Assembly: GCF_020379485.1 (NCBI RefSeq)
Contig: NC_063438.1
Span: 5,166,024 to 5,230,023 of the forward strand
DNA length: 64,000 nt
Source of the DNA: Brassica napus
Taxonomy: Eukaryota; Streptophyta; Magnoliopsida; Brassicales; Brassicaceae
Reading direction: 5' to 3'
In this document: piece by piece, positions 54,931 to 64,000 of the stretch
Numbering within the stretch: the first letter of the stretch is position 1
Layout: every line of letters begins with the position of its first letter
The notes under the pieces: model-generated
Seen by the model: only the letters and a program-made list of their open reading frames with translations
Databases searched by the model: none
Told to the model about the DNA's origin: nothing
Program-made: the position numbers and the translations under genes

Positions 54931-57363
54931 ATGACTTTGGGAGGTTGGGGTCAGAGATTCAGACAAGCAGCTTCTTCTCAATCAGATGACTCTGCTTCTG
55001 ATTTGGAGAGAACCAACCATCACTGCAACCACATGAGTCTTCCGTCCTCTTCAAGCCCTTCTTCTCTTAATCCATTCGCATTCAACATCCAGCACGGAGA
55101 GAGCAACGCCCCTTACTTCTCCTGGCCCACTCTCAGCCGCCTCAACAATGCTGTGGAAGACCGAGCTAACTACTTTGCTAATCTCCAGAAAGGGGTTTTG
55201 CCTGAAATCGTTGGGAGGTTGCCTTCAGGACAGCAAGCTACTACCTTGCTTGAGCTCATGACTATCAGAGCGTTTCATAGTAAAATCCTGCGTCGGTTTA
55301 GTCTTGGTACTGCTGTTGGGTTCCGGATCACGCGTGGTGTGCTGACGAAGACTCCGGCGATACTTGTGTTTGTTGCTAGGAAAGTTCATAGGCAGTGGCT
55401 TAATCCAATGCAGTGTCTTCCTTCTGCTCTCGAGGTTTAGTTATCTTGAAATTTTGATTCCATCTATACATACATGAACATGATAAGTGATGTGTTGGTT
55501 TCTATATAGGGTCCTGGAGGGGTTTGGTGCGATGTAGATGTTGTGGAGTTCCAATATTACGGTGCTCCTGCTGCAACACCAAAGGAGCAGGTTTATAATG
55601 AACTTGTGGATGGTTTGAGAGGAAGTGATCCCTGCATCGGCTCTGGTTCTCAGGTACTTTTCCATTTTTTGGTTCTCTCTTCTGCAAACCCCAAGCGTAA
55701 AGTCTCAGTTTTGTTTCATGTTGTGTAGGTTGCAAGCCAAGAGACGTATGGAACCTTGGGAGCTATAGTGAAAAGCAGAACCGGTAACCATCAGGTTGGT
55801 TTCCTTACTAACCGGCATGTGGCAGTTGATTTGGACTATCCAAGCCAGAAAATGTTTCATCCTTTACCTCCAAGCCTTGGACCTGGTGTCTACCTCGGTG
55901 CAGTTGAGAGAGCAACATCGTTTATAACAGATGATCAGTGGTACGGCATATTTGCTGACACAAATCCAGGTACTCCAGTTATGATTTCTATTACAAAACA
56001 ATGTTCACGACATCGCTAGGCGGTAACTAGACAAGACTAATGACCAGGTGGATTATTAGAGGCTTAGACAAGGTTTAGAGGTTAAGGAATTGTTGATTTA
56101 TTTTATATAAGATATTTTAGTTTATGGATTTAACTATAAAATTATTGTAATAAAATATCAAAGTTAGGTATACAAAAAAGACAAATTTGTGGATTGATAG
56201 TAACATTATTTTTTAATTTAACAAATTTAAACTAATTTAGATTGCTTTAAACCGATTTTAACTAATTTAGAGCAGTTTAAACCAATTTAAATCATATAAA
56301 TCAGATTTTAAGAAAATCGTTTCGGGCAAGATCGGGCAAGATCGCCTAAATGATTTTTAGAACCATGATTTCAAGCCAATATATGTGGACACTCTTGTTT
56401 CACACTGAACATTGTTTTGTATTCATCCCAATGCAGAAACATTTGTCAGAGCGGATGGTGCATTTATTCCTTTTGCAGAAGATTTAAGCATGAGAAATGT
56501 AACCACAGTGATAAAGGGCATAGGTGAGATAGGCAATGTTCACGTCATAGACTTGCAATCACCTATTGATACCCTTATCGGGAAACAAGTTGTTAAAGTT
56601 GGAAGAAGCTCTGGATACACCACTGGAACCGTTATGGCTTATGCATTGGAATACAACGACGAGAAAGGGATCTGCTTCCTCACTGATTTTCTAGTTATTG
56701 GTGAGAACCAGCAAACTTTTGACCTTGAAGGTGACAGTGGAAGCCTTATACTCTTAACGAGTCCAAATGGTCAGAAGCCACGGCCTGTTGGGATCATTTG
56801 GGGTGGAACAGCAAACAGAGGACGGCTGAAACTAATAGCAGGACAAGAACCTGAGAACTGGACGAGCGGAGTTGATCTTGGTCGGCTTTTGGATCTCTTG
56901 GAGCTAAATCTCATCACATCTAACCATGAGCTCGAAGGTTGAACACTCTTTTCTATGTTTCATTACGTTTCCATGCCTTTTCATGTCCTTATTGGTTTTG
57001 GCTTTGTGTAAAGCAGCTGCTAGAGAACAGAGAAACACTTCGGTTACAGCCATTGGTTCAACGGTTTGCCAGTCATCACCACCGGACCCGGTTGCGTCAG
57101 GAGACAAACAAGATGAGAGCTTTGAGCCGTTTATACCGCCTGAGTTTCGTATAGAAGAGGCTATCAAACCAACACCTGAAGTAGAGGAACATGTGTTCAT
57201 TGCTCCGTTGTCGTTTAACGAGTCTACTTCTACTAGTAGAGGGCAAGAGAAACTCAAAGTTGATGATCTTGTCGCTTTAAAGAGCAGTTCCGAAGAAGAA
57301 GATGAGGTTAGCATCTCGTTGCACCTTGGTGAGCCAAAACTAAAGAAGTCAAAGTTTTCTTAG
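54931..57363 (+). CDS. trypsin-like protease, NARROW LEAF1 family
   Basis: Five coding exons: 54931-55434, 55510-55653, 55729-55969, 56437-56937 and 57014-57363, together 579 residues, about the length of rice NAL1 (582). I chose the ATG at 54931 (MTLGGWGQRFRQ) as the first in the last leader exon that reads into the family sequence. The catalytic residues are His246 (FLTNRHVAVD), Asp303 (VRADGAFIPF) and Ser397 (LEGDSGSLI). NAL1 controls leaf width, vein number and polar auxin transport in rice, and its protease degrades the TOPLESS-related corepressor. The Arabidopsis counterpart here is the trypsin family gene At2g35155. The C-terminal 115 residues are acidic and Ser/Glu-rich with SSEEEDEVSISLHLGEP. 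The third coding intron is 467 bases, inflated by a repeat. Confidence 0.88.
56030..56370. repeat. repeat inserted in a NAL1-like intron
   Basis: Within the 467-base third intron, a block with TTTAAACCGATTTTAACTAA words and a duplicated CGGGCAAGATCGGGCAAGATC resembles 52850-53110. The other introns of this gene are 75-80 bases. The boundaries and superfamily are not certain. Confidence 0.5.
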
Positions 57364-58663
57364 CTGAAAGCAAAGGGGAGTAAACCGAAAATGGATCCGT
57401 TCCCGGTTAAGTTTGGTTTGATGGCCATTGATTTATTCCCCAAAAATTTTATGTCGTAATTGTTCATAGTATTATTATTCTTTAAGGACGAAAATAACAT
57501 TCGAAAACTGTAGCAGAACTGCATGAACATAAGTTCTATGAAATTCAAAGGTAATACTAATACCCAGGTGGGACATTAAACCGAGTAACGGTTAAGAAGT
57601 TTTGACTTTTGATTTCCGGTTTAACCAATTAGAAAACAGTTCCGACTACCGCGAATCTGGAAAAAGAGCGTTGGTTGGTTAAAAGCAAAAGGTCACTTTC
57701 CACGGGGATAAAATGTTTGTCTTTTGTCAATTTACTAAGGAATCAAGTAATTTTTCTAAAAGAATTCTTATAGATCATTTTTGTTTGTTTGTTTTACCTA
57801 TTTTTACAAGAATCAGACATAAATAGAAACTAATACAGAAGTTCTAATCCGGTGTTTGATCAAAATTCATTAGTTTTTATACAAAGAAAGAATGTATGTT
57901 GTTCAAATTCTAAAAGATGCAATTTGTTATTATACAGATTAATAAAATAAGTTTTCAATCTAATTCATGTAGAACTGTTCAGCATAAATGTCATACTATT
58001 ATGTCTATAGATAATGTCAGTTGAAAAATTAAAGGTTTGACGACTTTCCATTGGGTTAGTCAAACTGTAAAAGTGACTTGACTAGCGACGATAGATCACT
58101 GATCATGTTAATTTTTCAGAATTACCAAAACTTATGAATAGCAAGCATTTTTTTGTTTGGTCAAGCTTATGAATAGCAAGCATATAATTCAAAAGTTATA
58201 CTATTAGATTTGAATATACAAAATATTTTCTTTGATATAATAACTTGTCAGATGATTTCCCAACTCTGTTAAAATTTTATGCTAATGCTTTACTCTATTC
58301 TCTAGGCTAACATCTAAAGCTTTTCACTTTTCGATATTGGATCTTATACTATTTTATGTAATGGTTATAGTACTACTTTTCATTAGTTTTGACAAGAAAT
58401 CATTAGTGGTAAACATGCTTTTGGTCAAGTGGGGCTCTATGTCTAACCCTAACAGTGCCACCAATCAAGCTTAAAAGCTCTACTTAACCGACAGCCTCAT
58501 TGATTTATACATATATCATAATGTATAAAACTTAAAAATTACATAGGAATGGAGTTTCTAATCTAATCTCTTCTACTTTGGAGTGCATGTACCTTTCTAT
58601 TTATAACACCAATAACATCTCCAAGTTTTTCACTCACCAAATCATAAACAAAACCCCAAGAAG
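57364..58663. other. intergenic and EXL7 promoter
   Basis: Downstream of the NAL1-like gene and upstream of EXL7. It is AT-rich with no genes. A TATA-like TATTTATAACACC near 58598 lies about 65 bases before the EXL7 start codon and is a reasonable TATA box. Confidence 0.45.
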
Positions 58664-59629
58664 ATGATCTCTCTCATCTTCTTGTTCTTCCTCTCCGTCT
58701 CTTTCACATCCAATGGACAATTCTACGACGAAAGCAAGAACTACGAAGGCTCATCCGATCTTGTAAACCTTGAATACCACATGGGTCCGGTCATATCCTC
58801 GCCTGAGACTAGTCTTTACATCATATGGTACGGCCGATGGACCCCAACTCACCAGTCTACAATCCGAGACTTCATCTACTCAGTCTCTTCACCAGCACGG
58901 TATCCCTCAGTATATGACTGGTGGAAAACGGTGATGCTCTACAGAGACCAAACAGGTTCCAACATCACCAGAACACTTGTCTTGTCCGGAGAGTTCCACG
59001 ACTCAACCTACTCACATGGATCTCACCTCAGTCGCTTCTCTGTCCAGTCCATCATCAGAACTGCCGTGGCCAACAAGCTACCACTAAACTCTCTCAACGG
59101 CTTGTACTTGGTCTTGACCTCAGACGATGTAGAGATGCAAGAGTTCTGCAGAGCGATCTGCGGGTTTCATTACTTCACTTTCTCAACCGTCGTTGGTGCA
59201 ACGGTGCCGTACGTGTGGGTCGGGAACAGTAGGAAACAGTGTCCGGAGATGTGCGCATACCCTTTTGCGCAGCCTAAACCGTTTCCAGGAAGCGGGTTTG
59301 TGAGTAGAGAGAAGATGAAACCACCAAATGGAGAGGTGGGGGTCGATGGGATGATCAGTGTTATAGCTCATGAGCTGGCGGAAGTGTCGAGTAACCCGAT
59401 GTTGAACGGGTGGTATGGAGGAGAGGATGCAATGGCGCCGACCGAGATAGCAGACTTGTGTTTGGGAGTGTATGGATCAGGAGGTGGAGGTGGGTACATG
59501 GGGATTGTGTATAAGGATAGGTGGAGAAGTGTGTATAATGTGAATGGAGTTAGAGGAAGAAAATATTTGATTCAATGGGTTTGGGATCTTACTAGGAACA
59601 GATGCTTTGGACCAAACGCTATGAACTAG
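58664..59629 (+). CDS. EXL7: EXORDIUM-like protein (PHI-1 family), EXL7 homologue
   Basis: An intronless 321-residue secreted protein. Residues 1-19 ([18 protein letters not shown]) are a signal peptide. The phosphate-induced protein 1 domain fills the rest: [70 protein letters not shown] and [16 protein letters not shown] at the end. EXO/EXL proteins are cell-wall proteins that promote growth in response to brassinosteroid and to low carbon. The gene lies where Arabidopsis has EXL7 (At2g35150). It runs toward the DCD gene; the two are tail to tail with 426 bases between stop codons. Confidence 0.88.
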   Translation: MISLIFLFFLSVSFTSNGQFYDESKNYEGSSDLVNLEYHMGPVISSPETSLYIIWYGRWTPTHQSTIRDFIYSVSSPARYPSVYDWWKTVMLYRDQTGSNITRTLVLSGEFHDSTYSHGSHLSRFSVQSIIRTAVANKLPLNSLNGLYLVLTSDDVEMQEFCRAICGFHYFTFSTVVGATVPYVWVGNSRKQCPEMCAYPFAQPKPFPGSGFVSREKMKPPNGEVGVDGMISVIAHELAEVSSNPMLNGWYGGEDAMAPTEIADLCLGVYGSGGGGGYMGIVYKDRWRSVYNVNGVRGRKYLIQWVWDLTRNRCFGPNAMN

Positions 59630-60055
59630 ATACATTAATGTTTGTTACTTCTGTCTCTTTCCATTGAAGCCTTGAGGAGACAATGTATATTGGTTTATCT
59701 TTGCTTTATGAAATAAAAATAAACCACACAAATCTACGTCTCATCCTTAAAATTGAGATAACTCTTGACCAATTGATTTATGCAATGTCATTTACATAAA
59801 GCACGTACTCTCCAAAAAAAAACCAACGCAATCCTAACTTGAAACTGCTCTTTTGCCAAAGCATGTAAGCATTGTTCTATCTACTGAACAATGTTTACGA
59901 AGATACAGAAGAAAAAAAAGATTTACCACCTTCATCTTAGGAAGAAACTAAAAGACACAACTGCTAAGGATCAATGCCCACGTTCAATTGTAGATACATA
60001 TCCTCTCCTAGAGGCCTTGTTCTGTCCTTTAGTGTTTCCATCTCAGTTTGAATGG
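59630..60055. other. shared 3' region of EXL7 and DCD gene
   Basis: Contains the two converging 3' untranslated regions. AATAAAAATAAA near 59713 is a likely poly(A) signal for EXL7. No gene is seen. Confidence 0.5.
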
Positions 60056-62409
60056 TTATTGACCAAACCGTGCAAGGAGATCAAGGAGGGGGACTTCACT
60101 AGCTGGCTTTGGGGCCGTGTCAGTTTCAATAGGATTATCATTGTTTCCTCTATCCTTTTCCGAGTCATCTTCGACTAGTCTTGGCCTCAGTAGCTTCCTT
60201 TTCTTGTCCTGAGGAAGTGAATCTTCGAGGCTCTCTTTACACTCTTGAGTTGGATTGCTCTTTTCGGCTTGGCTACGACGCTTAAAGTCGATGAATGGTT
60301 GCTTATGTTCCACCCCTTCTTCACAATCAGACATATCATCAGGACTAGTCCCGGTAAAAGGAATCATCGCACCATTGTCAAGTGCCTCTTTTGAATGATT
60401 CTTTTCCTTTTTCTTCTTGGGTTTAACAAACCTTACAGGATCAGCTGTATCTGGTCTTTTTTGCTCCATCAGATGTTTTTGACATTCGTTTAGAAACGCC
60501 ATTACCTCATTGACTGGTTCAGCGACCGGAGAAGAATCCTTTTCAGCATCAGGTTCTTTCGGAGGTATAACAAGCCTACTAAAGACACTTTTTCTGGCTC
60601 TCTTTCTTTCAGGTTCAGCAGGACTAACACCATCTTTCATTCGATTCACCCTATTGTCAGAGTCAAAAGCCTCACTGCCAAACTCTTCATGTTGTTGATG
60701 ATCTTGAACTTTGTTCTGAGCTCTGTTCTCTTGATACAAATCAACTCCATCCCCTGGCTCTGAAGGATAAGCAAAAGAAGGGTAAATCCTGGGATCCCTT
60801 GCCGCCCTATCGTCCGAATAAGAAGCATGACCTCCAAGTTCTTCCTGGTGTTGATATGCTAAAACTTTATAGTTAACTCCGTCGTTAGGAGACAAATCCG
60901 TCGACAAAGGATAAGCAAAGGAAGGGTAGATGCTGTGGCTGGGGTAAGACGGCCTCTCGGAGTTCATCATCATGTTCTCCGTGCCATCTTCAGAAGCTAG
61001 AAAACGAGGAAGCTGAGAATGACCAAGATGACCATATCTAGATTCATATTCAGAACAAGATGCTCCAGCTATGCCAGTGCTAGTTTGGTATTGAGGATGT
61101 TCAGTAGGCATGGGAATGTAGTAGTCCGGTTCTTCATCAATATCATGCCTAGAGCTTTCCATCGCTGCACCTCCCATGATCCCAGGATTACAAGGGTCAT
61201 AGTGTTCTGTGTTTGTTCCATAGGCTGATTCAGGAGGTACTGAGCTTTGAGCAGGAACCGCTGAATCTTCTTCAAAAGTAGGGTGTTCCTCGTGGTTACA
61301 CTCATGTGTGAAGCCATCTCTTTCATGGTACTCGTTTTCAGGCCAGCCACTTGCGGGGTGACTCAAGTTCTTTGGGACTCTTCGACCATTAGCTAGCGAA
61401 TAATCAGAGTCATCATCTGCCCTAGAGCTATTTTTCATGCTAGGGTCATTTCTATCCTCGAACCCACGCGATTTGGGATCACCGAGCCTCCTAAAAACCC
61501 CAGACGCATCTCGGGAGTAGTCACTCTCTTCTTTTTTGACGCGACTATCAGATTCATCCCTAAACCCATAGTTTTTTGATAACCTACGACCACGAGCATC
61601 TCCTGCAGATGTAACTCTGAAGGGAAGCTTACGGTCAACATCCCCCTCAGTTTCTTCTGCACGACGATCCCTAAAGCCGCGACCACCATCTGCATTTCCC
61701 AACCTACTTTCTAGTTTTCTAGTGGACAATGATCTCTCTAACTTCTTCAAGCTAAACAACTTCAATAGCCTTTGAACCTACAAATAACATTTTCAAACCA
61801 CAATCCGAATAATTTAACCAAACACAGATAAGTGGAGACAAAACCATAAAGATTCACCAAAAATGCATGGATTTACCGTAGAATAGTCAACCACACACCT
61901 GTGACTTTGAGAGTCCAAAGTTAAACTTTTTCGCCGTAAAGTAATTATCACTAATCGCATGACGGAACTCCATCTCACCAAGTGGCCTACAACGCCACTT
62001 TTCAGCAAACTTAACCTAAGCAAATGGGACCACAAACACACAATATTAATAATAGCCAAAACATACTCATGGATTAAAAAAAAAAACATGAAACCCAAGT
62101 ATGTACCTGAGCAGGAAACTGTTTCCCAGTAGAGCAGAAAGCACCAGGCTCAATGTTGATCGCACCATCAGAACAAGCCTGAAACACACCATGCAGCTCC
62201 CTACTCTCGAACTCAAACAAAAACAAAAACATCCCAGCTTTGACCTGTTTCACAAACCCGGCTTGACCCATCGGCAAACCGAAAAGCTCTCTTCTAAGGC
62301 ATTCCCTTCTGGTGGAGCTGTTGGACATGAAGATGGCCCCGTGCTCAGGGAACTCTCCAGAAGCACCGTTGGACTCCTCCAGAAACTTCCTCCTCCTATA
62401 CTTCGCCAT
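60056..62409 (-). CDS. DCD-domain protein of unknown function
   Basis: Three coding exons: 62107-62409, 61899-62015 and 60056-61777, in frame, 713 residues. The DCD (development and cell death) domain covers about residues 20-140: GAIFMSNSSTRREC, ELFGLPMGQAGFVKQVKAGM, LFEFESRELHGVFQA, FPAQVKFAEKWRCRPLGE and NYFTAKKFNFGLSKSQVQRLL. The remaining ~570 residues are charged and low-complexity with a recurring YPSFAYP motif (twice) and KPKKKKEK/RKRARK basic stretches that may be nuclear localisation signals; the C-terminus is LLDLLARFGQ. DCD proteins respond to stress and cell death signals, but the function of this member is not known. It matches the place of Arabidopsis At2g35140. Confidence 0.85.
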
Positions 62410-63160
62410 TGCTGTAGCAGAAAAAAAAAAACTAAAAAATAATAATAATAACAGACTAATTTTTCTACATTCACAGTAAAAAATCACAAGGTCATGTAGA
62501 GGCAAAAACAGTAGGTAGATAAATACAAAAAAAACCAGAATCAAACATTTGAAACTAACACCACAAAGAGAAAAGAAAGTTAGTGTGACGCAATTGAACA
62601 CTCAAACGAAATCAAACGCTCACCTAACTCTCTCTCAAGCTTACCACTGTTAATCAAAACAATCACGCAGACACAAAGATGCTTTAGCAGTAAAACTAAA
62701 CAATAACACTAGAGGACTAATGCTCCTCCATGTAGAGAGCTAATACAGTAGATAGATTGAGAATCCATGGCCAAAGTACCAAAACGGTTAAGCCAATAAA
62801 ACGATATAGTTAGTTACGTAACGAACATTAACACATAATCAAACAATCAAGCTCTACGAACGATGACGCGACGAAAATGATTACAGAGAGAATCGAAGCA
62901 ATGTTAGCAATGGTGGTGAAGGTTAAGACCTGGATTGAGAGAGAAATCACGGCTTCGAGTTTTCCTACAAAAAAAAAAAAAAGGAAACAACAACAAACAT
63001 GCAAAACAACCATAAACGAGTCGATTGGAATCAAAAATCGAAAGTAAGACGATGAGAAATCGCGGCTAGGGTTTTTATACTTTTTAGGGGGGAGTGTCGC
63101 CGGAAGAGAGGGGGAGAGAATCGGAGCGAGGAGGCGATATGAAAAGTAACGCAAATATCG
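62410..63160 (-). other. leader introns and promoter of the DCD gene
   Basis: No coding sequence. A CTAGGGTTTTTATAC near 63066 contains a telo-box (AAACCCTA on the minus strand) and, with a CT-rich region near 63110, marks the likely promoter. One or two leader introns probably lie between here and the start codon, but their sites were not fixed. Confidence 0.4.
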
Positions 63161-63784
63161 AGAGAGTTCTGTTTACGGTATGGGGGGGGGGTGTCTCTTT
63201 GTTTTCTTTCGGCTATTTATAAATATTCCGGATATTGCATTAACAAAAATCTTCGTAGCCTGTTGTTGCGTGTTGGCCCAAAAGCTTCTTTTTTTATGAC
63301 CCTTAGGATTTTTTTTGTTAAAATTTAAAAATAAATAACTGGATATAAATATAAAATATTGTTTACCAAAAATAAAAATAGTGAATGATAATTCAAATAT
63401 TAATATATTAAGACATAATTATAAAGAATACTCGTATAAGAAAATATCACAAAAGTTCTTAAACTTTTGGTACCAAAAGCAACTTTCAATCTACCAAATA
63501 ACACAGGAACATATCATAAGAGTGACATATCTGTCAATTCTTCTGTAGACTGTTAGCTGCAATTTGACTTTAATTGACACTAAAAACATGTGATTAATTA
63601 ATTGACTCTTTTGCGTTTCAAAAAAAAATTAATAGACTCTTTTAACAAATTTGTTTTTAAGTGGAAGTAGTTTCAAAAATTCATAATATTTTTCAGTATT
63701 TAAAAGTATTCAAAGTGGCTATTGAATCTGGAAAGGTTATAAACCTTTACCAGTTTTGTGTAAAATGACGTTTAATAATTAATA
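63161..63784. other. intergenic, no gene seen
   Basis: AT-rich spacer with a G9 run at 63183 and no frames of interest. Confidence 0.4.
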
Positions 63785-64000
63785 CTCTCTCCGTTCTATT
63801 ATAAGTGTCATTTATACATTTTTCACACGTATTAAGAAAATGATTGAAATGTATTTATGTTTTCTAATTGATCAATTTATTTGAGATAAATAAATTTATT
63901 TATTAGATCAATGCATTTTACAATTAATATTCAGCCAAAAATAAGTAAAAGTTTTATTGAAAATCTAAAACGATATATTTTATGTAACAAGAAAAAAATC
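63785..64000. mobile_element. Stowaway-type MITE, cut by window edge
   Basis: After TA at 63783-63784 the sequence CTCTCTCCGTTCTATTATAA starts an element with the GTGTCATTT and TTTTCACACGTATTAA words also seen in the MITE at 30826-31070. The other end lies beyond the window. Confidence 0.6.

Overview
The window is nuclear DNA of a Brassicaceae plant, almost certainly Brassica or a close relative. The genes have plant GT-AG introns, and one after another they match single-copy Arabidopsis thaliana chromosome 2 genes in collinear (descending) order: GIANT KILLER/AHL21, BCM1, MORF6, HAIKU1, NPSN11, SUVH5, a NARROW LEAF1-like protease, EXORDIUM-LIKE 7 and a DCD-domain gene. These names come from remembered family sequences, not from a search. 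The spacers are AT-rich and full of transposons, as in Brassica.

Layout. 0.8-1.2 kb: a SAUR-like gene broken by a frameshift. 3.4-4.4 kb: the AHL21/GIK homologue on the minus strand. 4.5-16.4 kb: two large insertions upstream of it, a gag-pro-only Gypsy LTR element (4519-10329) and a full-length LINE with two intact ORFs (10880-16359). 17.4-18.1 kb: a non-autonomous hAT element. 20.1-22.0 kb: BCM1 in nine exons. 23.2-28.1 kb: a Copia element with 204 bp LTRs and a damaged pol. 29.6-30.6 kb: MORF6. 31.7-32.9 kb: HAIKU1. 34.5-37.9 kb: a deleted CACTA element, followed by a solo LTR. 39.3-39.4 kb: an intron-containing tRNA-Met. 39.8-40.1 and 42.2-42.8 kb: two small intronless genes of unknown function. 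44.1-45.9 kb: NPSN11 in nine exons. 47.5-49.7 kb: SUVH5. 49.7-54.3 kb: an AT-rich desert ending in a 1,045 bp Helitron. 54.9-57.4 kb: the NAL1-like gene. 58.7-59.6 kb: EXL7. 60.1-62.4 kb: the DCD gene. A Stowaway-type MITE starts at the right edge.

The genes do not form a pathway. They are unrelated neighbours kept in order by synteny: chromatin factors (AHL21, SUVH5), organelle proteins (BCM1, MORF6), a seed-size regulator (HAIKU1), a cytokinesis SNARE (NPSN11), and others. The most informative features are the transposons, most of which can be delimited to the base by their target-site duplications. The Gypsy element has two LTRs with unrelated outer halves, carries arrays of a GC-rich palindrome, and landed about 35 bp upstream of the probable TATA box of AHL21 in the same orientation. 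The Copia element has TATT...AATA ends instead of TG...CA. I found no clearly new biological system; the mismatched-LTR element and its position at AHL21 are the observations most worth following.
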